DNA from: Limnohabitans sp.
GTDB lineage: Bacteria > Pseudomonadota > Gammaproteobacteria > Burkholderiales > Burkholderiaceae_C
Reading direction: 5' to 3'
DNA: 56,404 nt
NCBI GenBank assembly: GCA_009693505.1
Contig: SHXD01000014.1
Location: 1 to 56,404 of the forward strand
Below the pieces are notes generated by a model that saw nothing but the letters and a program-made list of their open reading frames with translations, did no database searches and was not told where the DNA came from. Position numbers and translations under genes: made by a program. This document shows positions 25,880 to 34,789 of the stretch, in pieces; position 1 is the first letter of the stretch, and the number at the start of each line of letters is the position of its first letter.

Positions 25880-26863
25880 TTAGGAAATGTTAAATACTTT
25901 GAGCGCATTGCCGCCCCGAATGGCTGCGCATGTTTGAGCGGGCAATTGTGCGGTGTTGGCAAAGGCGCCTTTGGTATCGTGCACCTGATGGGGCCAGTCG
26001 GTGCCAAACATCACGTGCTCTTCGCCCACCACCGAGATGAGGTACTGAAGGGCTCCTAAGTTGTAGGTGATGGTGTCGTAGTAAATGTGTCTTAAGTAAT
26101 CGGTCGGCTTGCGCTTCATTTGACGGCGCGAGGGAATTTCTACTTCATGGCCTTTTTCAAACCTTCCGATTAAGTAAGGCAGTGTGCCGCCACCATGCGA
26201 TGCAATGATTTTCAAATGTGGGTATTGATCAAAGAAGCCTTCAAAAATCATGCGGGTGATGGCCAAGGTGGTGTCGAACATGAAGCCTACAGACCAACTC
26301 AAATCAAATTTGGTCATGTCCATCACATCGACGCCGGGTGGGTCAGTTGGGTGAACCAAAACAGGTAAGCCGCGTTTGTCTATTTCTGCCCAGATGGGGG
26401 CGAACAGGGGGTCGGTCAAACTTCGACCAGAAATATTGGCCAGAACCATGACGCCACTGGCGCCATTTTTGCAATTTCGGTCGAGTTCTTCGATGGCACG
26501 AGCAGGATACTCCCATGGTAACGAAGTCAACCATCGAATGCGGTCGGGGTAAGTGCTCTGGGCTTGCGCCATCGTGTCATTCGATTCTCTGGCTGCTTTG
26601 CAGCTGATTTCTTCAGTGCCCCAATAAACATTGGGGCATGTAAGCGAGACGATGGAGATGTCAATGCCAGTAGCATCCATGTGCTTGATGCGAAGGTCGT
26701 AATCAAAATGTCCTTTTTGCGGAATCACCACGGGGGTGTTGCCTCTGAAGACCTCTTGCTGACCATCTGGCCTTGTTTGAATGTTGTACTGACCCCCTTC
26801 AGCTTTGAGAAGCTCAAGCCATTTGGGAGTGAACATGTGGGTATGAACATCAATCACATGCAT
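25880..26863 (-). CDS. amidohydrolase, ACMS decarboxylase-like (amidohydro-rel. family 2)
   Basis: A 327-residue TIM-barrel metal enzyme of the aminocarboxymuconate-semialdehyde decarboxylase group. Metal ligands are H7 and H9 (VIDVHTHMF), H171 (LVHPTDP) and D289 (MFGTDWPHQ), with H223 in ASHGGGTLPY as a catalytic residue. These enzymes mostly decarboxylate aromatic or unsaturated acids without an oxidant; some are hydrolases. AGGAG is 9 bp upstream of the ATG. It forms a two-gene operon with the MFS transporter, suggesting uptake and breakdown of one aromatic-type acid. Confidence 0.88.
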   Translation of the reverse strand: MHVIDVHTHMFTPKWLELLKAEGGQYNIQTRPDGQQEVFRGNTPVVIPQKGHFDYDLRIKHMDATGIDISIVSLTCPNVYWGTEEISCKAARESNDTMAQAQSTYPDRIRWLTSLPWEYPARAIEELDRNCKNGASGVMVLANISGRSLTDPLFAPIWAEIDKRGLPVLVHPTDPPGVDVMDMTKFDLSWSVGFMFDTTLAITRMIFEGFFDQYPHLKIIASHGGGTLPYLIGRFEKGHEVEIPSRRQMKRKPTDYLRHIYYDTITYNLGALQYLISVVGEEHVMFGTDWPHQVHDTKGAFANTAQLPAQTCAAIRGGNALKVFNIS

Positions 26864-26991
26864 GGAATAGGGCTCCTAATGGTTGAAATAGAGGGCTGAC
26901 ATCACGAAAACCCCAATGGGCTTGCAACTCGATTATGAGCGACACTTAAGGTGTGTTAGGTGAAATTAGTTCAACAGCAATGGGAAATCGC

Positions 26992-27966
26992 ATGAAAAAA
27001 AATCTTTTGAAGTTAATGATTTTGAGCGCCAGCTTAGGCCTGTCCGGCTTGTGCACTTCAGCGTTTGCACAAGACAAGCCAACCGTGAAGGTCTTGGTGG
27101 GCTTTCCGCCAGGGGGCTCAGTTGATGTGGTGGCAAGGTTGCTGGCAGAAAAACTTCGAGTCAGCTTGGACCAAAATGTCATTGTCGAAAACAAGCCTGG
27201 CGCAGCCGGCCGCATTGCATTGGGTGAGTTAAAGAGAGCCAACCCCGATGGCAACACGCTGGCCTTGGTGCCCTCGGGTGGCCTTGTGATCATGCCTTGG
27301 CTCTACAAAAATTTGGGCTATGACCCTGTTAAAGATTACACCGCCATTGCACGTGTCACCACATTTGATTTTGCAATCACAACTGGGCCTGGTGCGCCAT
27401 CAACCGATATCAAAGGCTTGATGGCTTGGCTCAAAGCCAACCCAAGCAAAGCCAATTACGCCACTTCTGGGGCTGGCACCGTGCCGCACTTTGCGGGACA
27501 GTTATTGGCCCAAGAAACCAGCACACCCATGACGCATGTGGCCTACAAAGGCGGTGCACCTGCTGCTCAGGATTTGATTGGCGGTCAAATTCCCGTCATG
27601 ATCGACACAGCTTCTGAAACGCTGGAGCATCACAAATCGGGCAAGCTGAAAATTGTGGCTGTAACGGGCGAGACTCGCTCTGCGGCTTTGCCTGAAGTGC
27701 CAACCTTGAAAGAGATTGGGGTGAATGTGGTGGCCGATGCTTACTTTGGAGTTTATGGGCCAGCCAATATGACCACTGACCGCGTGCAAAAAATCAGTGA
27801 CGCTGTGGCTCAGGCTTTAAACAGTCCAGACATGCAAGCCCGCATCAGGAGCTTTGGCTTGGTGCCAAACTATGCCAACGCTTCGGCACTGGCTGCTTCT
27901 CAGCTTGTTCACCTAAAGCGTTGGGAAACGCCCATCAAGGCCTCGGGTTATACGGTTGAACAGTAA
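26992..27966 (+). CDS. Bug/TctC family periplasmic substrate-binding protein
   Basis: A 324-residue binding protein with a signal peptide (about 1-26, cleavage near AFA-Q) and the blocks VLVGFPPGGSVDVVAR, ENKPGAAGRIAL and PDGNTLAL. I choose ATG 26992 because it gives a compact lysine-led signal peptide; in-frame GTG 26953 and ATG 26980 would lengthen it. It is a single gene, divergent from the amidohydrolase operon across 128 bp and convergent with purT. The ligand may relate to the amidohydrolase substrate, which is only a guess from position. Confidence 0.91.
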   Translation: MKKNLLKLMILSASLGLSGLCTSAFAQDKPTVKVLVGFPPGGSVDVVARLLAEKLRVSLDQNVIVENKPGAAGRIALGELKRANPDGNTLALVPSGGLVIMPWLYKNLGYDPVKDYTAIARVTTFDFAITTGPGAPSTDIKGLMAWLKANPSKANYATSGAGTVPHFAGQLLAQETSTPMTHVAYKGGAPAAQDLIGGQIPVMIDTASETLEHHKSGKLKIVAVTGETRSAALPEVPTLKEIGVNVVADAYFGVYGPANMTTDRVQKISDAVAQALNSPDMQARIRSFGLVPNYANASALAASQLVHLKRWETPIKASGYTVEQ

Positions 27967-27993
27967 AGCGTTCAAGGGCTTGCGCCTTGCGCT
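27967..27993. terminator. hairpin between the convergent Bug and purT genes
   Basis: AGCG (27967-27970) and CAAGG (27973-27977) pair with CCTTG (27985-27989) and CGCT (27990-27993), with a two-base bulge and a 7-base loop. It lies exactly between two convergent stop codons. There is no T-run, so it is only a possible two-way terminator. Confidence 0.35.
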
Positions 27994-29132
27994 TAGTTCA
28001 CATGAACGCTGATTTTGGCGGCAGCAGCGCGCGCACGCTCCAATGCGTTGTCGCCTTTGGCTAAAGCCACTGCCATGCGCCTGAAAGGGCGCGTGGTGGG
28101 CTTGCCAAAAATCCGTACATCAACGCCTGGTTCTAGCAATGCAGCCGATATGCCAGCGTAAATTGGGTTTTGGCCTTCACGGTCGGCAAGCACCACAGCA
28201 CTGGCGCCTTCTACCGCTTCAATGAGGGGAATGGGCAAGCCCAAAATGGCACGGGCATGCAAATCAAATTCACTCAGGTTTTGACTGATCAATGTCACCA
28301 TGCCGGTGTCGTGTGGGCGAGGGCTGAGTTCACTGAAAATGACCTCTGTGGCTGTGACAAAAAATTCAACACCAAACAAGCCTGCGCCGCCTAAATCGGC
28401 GGTGACTTTTTCGGCCATGTCTTGCGCAGCTTTTAAATAATCAGGCGCCATGGCTTGTGGCTGCCAGCTGTATTGGTAGTCGCCGCGTTCTTGCACATGG
28501 CCAATGGGTGGGCAGAACAAAGTTGGCCCAGTGCGTTGGCGAATGGTAAGTAGGGTGATTTCAAATTCAAAGTGAATGAACTCTTCCACAATGACTTTTT
28601 TGCGGTCGCCACGCATGCCTGCGCAGGCATAATCCCAACTGGCTTGAACGTCGGCTTCGGTCTTGGCCACGCTTTGGCCTTTTCCAGAGGAGCTCATGAC
28701 CGGCTTGATGACGACGGGAAATCCAATGACTTTGGCCTGGGCCAGGAGTTCATCGCTGGATTCTGCGTAATTGAAGTTGGCAGTGCGAACACCCAGACCC
28801 ACCGCCACATCTCGAATGCGATCACGGTTCATGGTGAGGTTGGCGGCACGGGCGCTGGGAATGACCTCGAAGCCTTCTTTTTCGACATCGAGCAAAACCT
28901 CGGTGCGAATGGCTTCAATTTCTGGAACGATGAGGTCGGGTTGGTGTTTGGCAATGGCCGCACGCAAAGGCGCTTCGTCAAGCATGCTGAAAATTTCACA
29001 TTCATCGGCCACTTGCATGGCGGGTGCTGAAGCGTAGCTGTCGCAGGCGATGACATAGCAGCCCAGTCGTTTTGCGCTGATGATGAATTCTTTGCCGAGT
29101 TCTCCGGAGCCTAAAAGCAAGATTTTTTTCAT
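27993..29132 (-). CDS. purT: formate-dependent phosphoribosylglycinamide formyltransferase PurT
   Basis: A 379-residue ATP-grasp enzyme that formylates GAR using formate and ATP, the third step of purine synthesis. It opens with [15 protein letters not shown], typical of PurT, followed by an ATP-grasp core with [18 protein letters not shown] near 145-162 and a late block with [17 protein letters not shown] start at ATG 29132; a TTG at 29153 gives seven implausible extra residues. Single gene, divergent from the copper chaperone gene with 45 bp between the two starts. PurT works without folate, unlike PurN. Confidence 0.94.
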   Translation of the reverse strand: MKKILLLGSGELGKEFIISAKRLGCYVIACDSYASAPAMQVADECEIFSMLDEAPLRAAIAKHQPDLIVPEIEAIRTEVLLDVEKEGFEVIPSARAANLTMNRDRIRDVAVGLGVRTANFNYAESSDELLAQAKVIGFPVVIKPVMSSSGKGQSVAKTEADVQASWDYACAGMRGDRKKVIVEEFIHFEFEITLLTIRQRTGPTLFCPPIGHVQERGDYQYSWQPQAMAPDYLKAAQDMAEKVTADLGGAGLFGVEFFVTATEVIFSELSPRPHDTGMVTLISQNLSEFDLHARAILGLPIPLIEAVEGASAVVLADREGQNPIYAGISAALLEPGVDVRIFGKPTTRPFRRMAVALAKGDNALERARAAAAKISVHVN

Positions 29133-29177
29133 GGTGTCGCTTACTTGAATCAATTTACTTCAGCGATAATACGACAC

Positions 29178-29669
29178 ATGATCTATGTCAGCAGCCACAA
29201 ATTGATTGCACGTCTAGTGCTAGTGTGGTTTGCACTGTTCATAGGCGTGGCCAATGCCAATGTGACCATCAGCGACAGCTGGGTTCGGCCCACCGTTGCG
29301 GGTCAGAAAGCCACAGGTGCTTTCATGAAAATCACAGCCAAAGAAAACAGCAAGCTTTTGAGTGTCAGTAGCCCTGTCGCGGGCGTGGCAGAAGTTCACG
29401 AAATGAAAATGGAAAAAGATGTCATGAAAATGGCGGCCATTCCATCTTTAGATTTGCCTGCGGGAAAAGCTGTCGAATTGAAACCAGGCTCATATCACAT
29501 TATGTTGATGGACTTGAAGTCGCCTGTTGAAAAAGGTACCAAGCTGCCCTTGACCTTGAAGTTTCAAGATGCCAAAGGCGGCAAGTTTCAAGTTGATCTG
29601 CTACTAGATGCGACCCTGCCCATGGCCTCAGGTCAACCCAGTGGCGCTGCGCCTCATCGCCACCATTGA
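29178..29669 (+). CDS. PCu(A)C-type periplasmic copper chaperone
   Basis: A 163-residue exported protein with a signal peptide (about 1-26, cleavage near ANA-N). It contains the complete copper-binding pattern H(M)X10MX21HXM as H74, M76, M85, H107 and M109. PCu(A)C proteins deliver Cu(I) to the CuA site of cytochrome c oxidase, often with ScoI. The tail ends APHRHH, a possible extra metal site. I use ATG 29178; an upstream TTG (29145) is unlikely. It stands alone, divergent from purT. Confidence 0.9.
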   Translation: MIYVSSHKLIARLVLVWFALFIGVANANVTISDSWVRPTVAGQKATGAFMKITAKENSKLLSVSSPVAGVAEVHEMKMEKDVMKMAAIPSLDLPAGKAVELKPGSYHIMLMDLKSPVEKGTKLPLTLKFQDAKGGKFQVDLLLDATLPMASGQPSGAAPHRHH

Positions 29670-29692
29670 ACCCTTTCATAATGGCATCGACT

Positions 29693-30649
29693 TTATTCTG
29701 CTTTGATGCCCGCATAGGCCGCCACCCTGGCCCAGCGCACAATTTCTGAGCGCATGAAGTCGGTGGCTTCTTCTGAGGTGGTGAAGAAACTTTCAAAGCC
29801 CAGCGTGTCAAGCTTGTCTTTCATCTTGGGTTCTTTGCCAGCTTGAATGAAGGCGGCGTTGAGTTTTTTCACCACGGCAGGTGGCGTGTTGATGGGTGCA
29901 TAGACTGCAAACCAGTTGGTCAATTCAATACCTTTGTAGCCTTGTTCGTTCAGGGTGGGCACTTGCGGCATGGCTTTGTGCCTGTCGGCTGACGCAACGG
30001 CCAGAGCCCTGAGCCTGCCTTGTTGAATTTGAGGCAAAGCATTTTGTATAGGACTGAACATGTAATTGAGTTGGCCACCTACCAGGTCGTTCATGGCTTG
30101 GGCCTGACCTTTGTAGGGAATGTGGTTTGACTTCAAGGCCACCAACTGGTTGAAAAATTCGGCTTGCAAATGTTGTGGGCTGCCCATGCCTGCAGAGCCG
30201 TAATTCATGTCGCCATTTTTTGATTTCATTAACTCAATGAATTCTTTCAAGTTGTTGGCTTTGACGGAAGGGTGAACCACCAACACAACGCCGGTTTGGC
30301 CAATGAGCGTGATGGCCTGCAAATCTTTGACCAAGTCATAAGGGATTTTTTTGTAGACCGCCACATTGGTGGCAATGGTGGCCGGACTGATGAGCAAGGT
30401 ATACCCATCGGCTTTTGATTTCATGACGTACTCGACACCGATGTTGCCGCCGGCGCCAAGCTTGTTTTCGACCACCAAGGTTTGACCCAAGATTTCGCCA
30501 ACACGTTGGCTGAGATTGCGGGCCAGCAAATCTGTGCCGCCGCCTGCTGCAACGGGCACCACAACCTGAATGTTATGGGTTGGAAAATTTTGTGCATGGA
30601 CACAGAGGTTGGAAAAAAGAATTCCAAGGGTGATCAGCAATTTCTTCAT
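29693..30649 (-). CDS. Bug/TctC family periplasmic substrate-binding protein
   Basis: A 318-residue binding protein with a short signal peptide (about 1-19, cleavage near VHA-Q) and the blocks IQVVVPVAAGGGTDLLAR, ENKLGAGGNIGV and ADGYTLLI. I choose ATG 30649 (MKKLLITLG) over an upstream start at 30694, which would add 15 polar residues before the signal peptide. Single gene, divergent from the sulfatase at 30837 and convergent with the copper chaperone gene. A CTAGC/GCTAG inverted repeat lies just upstream of its start. Confidence 0.91.
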   Translation of the reverse strand: MKKLLITLGILFSNLCVHAQNFPTHNIQVVVPVAAGGGTDLLARNLSQRVGEILGQTLVVENKLGAGGNIGVEYVMKSKADGYTLLISPATIATNVAVYKKIPYDLVKDLQAITLIGQTGVVLVVHPSVKANNLKEFIELMKSKNGDMNYGSAGMGSPQHLQAEFFNQLVALKSNHIPYKGQAQAMNDLVGGQLNYMFSPIQNALPQIQQGRLRALAVASADRHKAMPQVPTLNEQGYKGIELTNWFAVYAPINTPPAVVKKLNAAFIQAGKEPKMKDKLDTLGFESFFTTSEEATDFMRSEIVRWARVAAYAGIKAE

Positions 30650-30662
30650 AGTCGTTTTCGTT

Positions 30663-30678
30663 CTAGCATTAGGGCTAG
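30663..30678. promoter_or_regulatory. inverted repeat CTAGC-N6-GCTAG upstream of a Bug gene
   Basis: Perfect 5-bp arms at 30663-30667 and 30674-30678 lie 14 bp upstream of the Bug start in the Bug/sulfatase divergent region. The position suits an operator overlapping the transcription start. No known regulator type is evident. Confidence 0.3.
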
Positions 30679-30836
30679 TATGGGTTGGTATCAATTTAGA
30701 AGTTTAGGCGGCGGCTTTGTGAAATAACTAAAGACAAACCCTATGCACCTGGAGGTCATGAGAAAACCTAAAGCCATGTTCACCTAATGAGCAAAGCATG
30801 TGAAAATTACGCCCAACACTTTCAAGGACTGAGCGC

Positions 30837-32156
30837 ATGAAATGCCCCAACATCATCTTCATCGTTGCTGACGACCTGGGATTTGCCGATCTGGGATGTT
30901 ACGGCGGTCGTGATGCAGCGTTTGGCAAGGTGTCTCCGGTGTTGGACCAGCTGGCCGCCAATGGCTTGAAGTTCTCTGATGGCTATGCCAACTCTCCAGT
31001 CTGTTCACCCACTCGGTTTGGCCTGATGACGGCCAGGTACCAATACCGATTGAGGGGTGCTGCCGAAGAGCCCATCAATAGCAAGGCCAGAACCAGCACC
31101 ACTTTGGGTTTGCCTGCCTCTCACCCCACATTACCATCCTTGCTCAAAGAACAAGGCTATCGAACCGCCTTGATTGGCAAATGGCATTTGGGATATCCAC
31201 CTGCATTTGGTCCTTTGCGATCGGGCTACGATGAATTTTTTGGTCCGATGGCCGGTGGCGTTGACTACTTCACGCACTGCGCCTCAACGGGTGCACACGA
31301 CTTGTGGGTGGGTGAGGAAGAGCAGCCTCACGAGGGTTACCTGACCGATTTGATTTCCAACAAATCGGTGGACTTTGTGAAGCGCATGGCACAAGACACC
31401 ACTCAACCGTTTTTCTTGAGCATGCACTACACAGCGCCGCACTGGCCTTGGGAAACGCGCGAAGATCACGAACTGGCGCAAACTATCAAAGACAATATCT
31501 TTCACCTGCAGGGTGGCAACATTCACGCCTACCACCGCATGATTCACCACATGGACGAAGGCATTGGCTGGGTGGTAGATGCACTCAAAGAAACGGGCCA
31601 ACTCGACAACACCTTGATTGTGTTCACCAGTGACAACGGCGGCGAAAGATTCAGTGACAACTGGCCCTTGGTGGGCGGCAAAATGGACCTCACAGAGGGC
31701 GGTATTCGTGTGCCTTGGATTGCTCACTGGCCAGAAGGTATTGCGCCAAACACCACCTCGGCTCAACATTGCATGACAATGGACTGGTCAGCCACCATGG
31801 TGGAATTGGGGGGAGGGAAGGCGCACGCCGACTATCCCTTTGATGGTGTGTCGCTTTTGCCTTTGTTTCAAAACCCACAAGCCACGTTTGAGCGCCCGCT
31901 GTTTTGGCGCATGAACCACCGCGAGCAACGTGCGGTGCGTTTGGGTGACTGGAAATATTTGCGTGTCGATGGCAATGACTACTTGTTCAATGTCGTGGCT
32001 GACGCGCGCGAGCGGGCCAATCTGGGCAAACACATGCCAGACAAACTTCAAGCATTGAAAACGCTGTGGGAAACATGGAATTCGTCGATGCCCCCCATCC
32101 CAGCCGATGCCACCATCAGCCTGGGCTTCTCAAACAAAGACATGCCGCAGCGTTGA
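30837..32156 (+). CDS. type I (formylglycine) sulfatase
   Basis: A 439-residue member of the alkaline-phosphatase-like sulfatase family. The formylglycine site is C56-S-P-T-R60, the metal aspartates are D12-D13 in IVADDLGFADLG and D266-N267 in FTSDNGGE, and K115 and H117 sit in GKWHLG. It should hydrolyse an aryl or alkyl sulfate ester after Cys56 is converted to formylglycine by an FGE-type enzyme not seen here. The protein begins directly with the core strand and has no signal peptide, so it is predicted cytoplasmic. AAGGA lies 9 bp before the ATG. Confidence 0.92.
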   Translation: MKCPNIIFIVADDLGFADLGCYGGRDAAFGKVSPVLDQLAANGLKFSDGYANSPVCSPTRFGLMTARYQYRLRGAAEEPINSKARTSTTLGLPASHPTLPSLLKEQGYRTALIGKWHLGYPPAFGPLRSGYDEFFGPMAGGVDYFTHCASTGAHDLWVGEEEQPHEGYLTDLISNKSVDFVKRMAQDTTQPFFLSMHYTAPHWPWETREDHELAQTIKDNIFHLQGGNIHAYHRMIHHMDEGIGWVVDALKETGQLDNTLIVFTSDNGGERFSDNWPLVGGKMDLTEGGIRVPWIAHWPEGIAPNTTSAQHCMTMDWSATMVELGGGKAHADYPFDGVSLLPLFQNPQATFERPLFWRMNHREQRAVRLGDWKYLRVDGNDYLFNVVADARERANLGKHMPDKLQALKTLWETWNSSMPPIPADATISLGFSNKDMPQR

Positions 32157-32160
32157 AAGT

Positions 32161-33378
32161 TCAAGCCGGCTGCAGTTTCACAATGGGCGCCTCTTTGATA
32201 GGCAAGTTAATGAGGGCGGCCATGGCAGACAAAGCAATGTCTGCCCACCACATCCATTGGTAGTCACCCTGTGCTTCAAACACCAAGCCGCCCAAGTAGG
32301 CACCTAAAAAGCCGCCAATTTGATGTGACAACAGGGTGAGTCCAAACAAGGTTGCCAAGTAACGGACACCAAACAGCTTGCCCACCAAGGCTGCCGTGGG
32401 AATCACCGTGGACAACCACGTCAGGCCAAGTCCCACCCCAAACGCGTAAAAGGTCCATTCTGTTTTGGGTGCCACCAAGTACAGTGCAATGAGTAATGCG
32501 CGCGAACCGTACATGGTGGCCAACACGTATTTGCTGCGGTACACATTGACGAAGGAGCCTGCGAACAAGCTGCCCACAATGTTGGCCAAGCCAATGAGTG
32601 CCAATGACCAGCTGGCCACAGTGGGAGACAATCCGCACAGGCCCACTTCCGTGGGAAAATGGGTCACTAAAAAAGCAATGTGAAAGCCGCATGCAAAAAA
32701 ACCGAGATGCAGTAGCAAATAACTGGGGTTGCGCATCGCATCTGAAACGGCTTTTTTCAAACCACCCTCGGAATCAGGTGCTTTGCTGGGGGCATGGGTG
32801 TCACTGGTGAGCCTGTTAAGAAGGGGGATTGCCAGCAACATGACGGCTGCCATGGACCACATGGTGCTCATCCAACCTACCCACTGAATCAGTTTGCCAA
32901 TGATGGGAGCAAAGACAAACTGTCCAAAAGAGCCACCCGCATTGATGATGCCCGATGCCGTGCCGCGTGATGTTGCGGGCATGCGCTGTGCAGCAGCGCC
33001 CAGTAAAACGGTAAAACTGCAAGCACCCGCGCCTATGGCTGTGAGCAAGCCCAGGGCGATAATAAGGCCCAATTGGCTGCTCACGAAGGGTGTGAGTACA
33101 GTGCCCAATACCAAGATCAGCAAACCAGTCAGCAACACAGGACGAGGGCCAAATTTATCGGCAAAGGCGCCTGCAATGGGTTGAATGGCGCCCCATGCAA
33201 ATTGGCCAATGGCCATGGCCAAGCTGATGCTCACAATGCCCAAACCAGTGTCGGTATTCAAGGGGCCCACATACAGACCCATCGATTGGCGCGTGCCCAT
33301 GGTGATCATGTAAAAGGTGGCGGCCATCAGCGTGGTAATCCAAACGCCAGGATGATTCATGCTGGAAAAGAGTTTCAT
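32161..33378 (-). CDS. MFS transporter, monocarboxylate/oxalate-like
   Basis: A 405-residue inner-membrane protein with about twelve predicted helices. FADKFGPRPVLL (about 72-83) is the conserved loop 2-3 motif. The C-terminal block RYLATLFGLTLLSHQIGGFLG is closely similar to the partial MFS protein at the left edge of the window. The start overlaps the stop of the alpha/beta hydrolase by 4 bp (ATGA), so the two form an operon, and the end is 4 bp from the sulfatase stop. Probably imports the substrate of the hydrolase; the compound is unknown. Confidence 0.9.
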   Translation of the reverse strand: MKLFSSMNHPGVWITTLMAATFYMITMGTRQSMGLYVGPLNTDTGLGIVSISLAMAIGQFAWGAIQPIAGAFADKFGPRPVLLTGLLILVLGTVLTPFVSSQLGLIIALGLLTAIGAGACSFTVLLGAAAQRMPATSRGTASGIINAGGSFGQFVFAPIIGKLIQWVGWMSTMWSMAAVMLLAIPLLNRLTSDTHAPSKAPDSEGGLKKAVSDAMRNPSYLLLHLGFFACGFHIAFLVTHFPTEVGLCGLSPTVASWSLALIGLANIVGSLFAGSFVNVYRSKYVLATMYGSRALLIALYLVAPKTEWTFYAFGVGLGLTWLSTVIPTAALVGKLFGVRYLATLFGLTLLSHQIGGFLGAYLGGLVFEAQGDYQWMWWADIALSAMAALINLPIKEAPIVKLQPA

Positions 33379-34247
33379 GTTGGACTTATAAATTGAAGCA
33401 GTTCTGCTGAAAATTGATCGGACATTTCAAAGTAGGGGAGCGCACCACTTTCGTAAACGGTGAAGCGCCAGTTGCCTGTTTGAGCATAGCGTTGCTTACC
33501 ACGGTAATCTACAAAATCACCGCGAGTGCCATGGCTCATCCAAACCTTTTGCGTTAGCCGGTCGTAGATGTTGGTGATGTCTGCACTAAAGAGTTGGGCC
33601 GACAAGAAGCTCAAGGGAGCATGTTGTGCACCGGGCTGTTGCGTGGTCCAAACGGCATAGTCGTACATCTCTTCGTCAATGTTGGGTGATCCCCACGTTT
33701 TCTTTAAAAAATACCGAATTACTTTGGGCCGGGTGAGTAAGTTAAAAAGAGACAGTCCCCAGCCGGGTCCTTTGAGAAATGCCAAAAGCCAGTTGAGCCC
33801 ATATGTTTGCCCCTCTGGGGCTTGTCTGAGTTTCAATCCTGTGAAGCCTGTTGGACTGACCAAGGAGATGGTTTGAAAATGTGTGGGTTGCTCAGCTGCT
33901 GCGCGTGCTAAAAATTCGCATGACAAAGAAACGGCCAAAGCATCGATAGCTTGTGAGCCATGGACGGCTTGAACGTGTTGAACCAGGTCATGAATGGCAT
34001 CTGTCATGAGGCGCGGTGTGTACAAGCGATCGGCGCGCTCCGAAAAGCCGTAGCCTGGCAGGTCAATGGCATAAACCGTTCGGTGCTGGCTGAGTGATTC
34101 AAAAATAGGCCGAACTTCAGCAGCGCTGGCAGATGCATTGATGGTGTGCACCAAAATCAAAGGGCGGCCTTGTCCTTTAACGTAAAAGCAAAGCTGACCC
34201 GTGCCACTGGCAATGGTTTGAAGTTGCCCATTTAAAGCAAGATTCAA
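33375..34247 (-). CDS. alpha/beta hydrolase fold protein with altered catalytic motifs
   Basis: A 290-residue alpha/beta hydrolase: ILVHTINASAS (31-41) is the oxyanion region, DLPGYGFSE (62-70) the conserved strand 4 block, and AVSLS (105-109) takes the place of the G-X-S-X-G nucleophile elbow, with S107 as nucleophile. D244 is a candidate acid. Where the catalytic histidine is expected (GHLPHFE-like), the sequence is GALPYFE (268-274), so the third triad residue may be missing or elsewhere. No signal peptide. It is the first gene of a two-gene operon with an MFS transporter. Confidence 0.87.
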   Translation of the reverse strand: MNLALNGQLQTIASGTGQLCFYVKGQGRPLILVHTINASASAAEVRPIFESLSQHRTVYAIDLPGYGFSERADRLYTPRLMTDAIHDLVQHVQAVHGSQAIDALAVSLSCEFLARAAAEQPTHFQTISLVSPTGFTGLKLRQAPEGQTYGLNWLLAFLKGPGWGLSLFNLLTRPKVIRYFLKKTWGSPNIDEEMYDYAVWTTQQPGAQHAPLSFLSAQLFSADITNIYDRLTQKVWMSHGTRGDFVDYRGKQRYAQTGNWRFTVYESGALPYFEMSDQFSAELLQFISPT

Positions 34248-34345
34248 TGCGTACTTTCATGGCCCAAAAAAGCAATTTTCGCACATTGTCTGCGAGAGGG
34301 TGCAGCGTGAATTTAAAAGGACGATATTGGCGGTTTAAGGCAACC

Positions 34346-34386
34346 AAAGAAAATGGCGCCAACACAAGCTATTGCGCTGACGCCAT
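34346..34386 (-). terminator. probable rho-independent terminator of the small Ala/Lys-rich gene
   Basis: Read on the minus strand, ATGGCG (34386-34381) and CGCCAT (34358-34353) form a 6-bp stem followed by TTTTCTTT. It lies 12 bp downstream of the small gene ending at 34398. The loop is long (22 bases). Confidence 0.5.
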
Positions 34387-34397
34387 GGAAGCAAAGA

Positions 34398-34640
34398 TTA
34401 CTTTTTAGCGCCGTCTTTGGCGACTTCTTTGGCTGTTTTTTCAGCTTTTTTGCCATCGGCTTTGGCGCCTGGCTTGATTTCTGTTTTAGCCACAGCTTTA
34501 GCGTCGGCTTTGACTTCAGCCTTCACAGGTGCTGCAGCCGAGGCTGTTGCGGGTGCAGTGGCCGTTGCTGTAGCCGGTGCGGCGGCGAAAGCGGCTGCTG
34601 AGAATGCGGCAATGATCCAGGTAGCGAGAAGTTTAGTCAT
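34398..34640 (-). CDS. small exported Ala/Lys-rich protein
   Basis: An 80-residue protein with a clear signal peptide (MTKLLATWIIAAFSAAAFAA, cleavage near residue 20), then an Ala/Thr/Pro/Val stretch and a very basic Ala/Lys tail. In composition it recalls the acid-shock protein Asr of enterics, but that likeness is not evidence of homology. Low complexity makes long frames on the opposite strand here meaningless. It has its own upstream region (149 bp) and a terminator-like hairpin after the stop, supporting a real monocistronic gene. Function unknown. Confidence 0.6.
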   Translation of the reverse strand: MTKLLATWIIAAFSAAAFAAAPATATATAPATASAAAPVKAEVKADAKAVAKTEIKPGAKADGKKAEKTAKEVAKDGAKK

Positions 34641-34665
34641 GATGAATCTTTCAGGTTGTTTGAAA

Positions 34666-34683
34666 ACTCCACCGATCGGGAGT
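34666..34683. promoter_or_regulatory. inverted repeat upstream of the small Ala/Lys-rich gene
   Basis: ACTCC (34666-34670) and GGAGT (34679-34683) enclose ACCGATCG; the central CCGATCGG is itself a palindrome. It is 26 bp upstream of the ATG, in a position for an operator or leader hairpin. Confidence 0.3.
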
Positions 34684-34789
34684 GATCATTCAACGGCAGG
34701 GAAGACACACTTGTTGACCGAAATATTTAATTATTTGTGTCAACTTTAAAGTGAACATGACGTTGATGCTTCGACTTCTTGGCATTGAA

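Noticed and set aside
26942..26954. Near-palindrome ACACTTAAGGTGT before a Bug gene
   Set aside because: Short, with a mismatch, and close to what is expected by chance in a spacer.
29134..29177. GTGTCG and CGACAC placed just inside the divergent purT and copper chaperone starts
   Set aside because: Six-base arms 32 bp apart at both start codons look neat, but no mechanism is suggested and chance is likely.
34353..34749. Plus-strand frames opposite the small Ala/Lys-rich gene
   Set aside because: Low-complexity Ala/Lys codons give long open frames on the other strand by chance; the minus-strand frame has a clear signal peptide.
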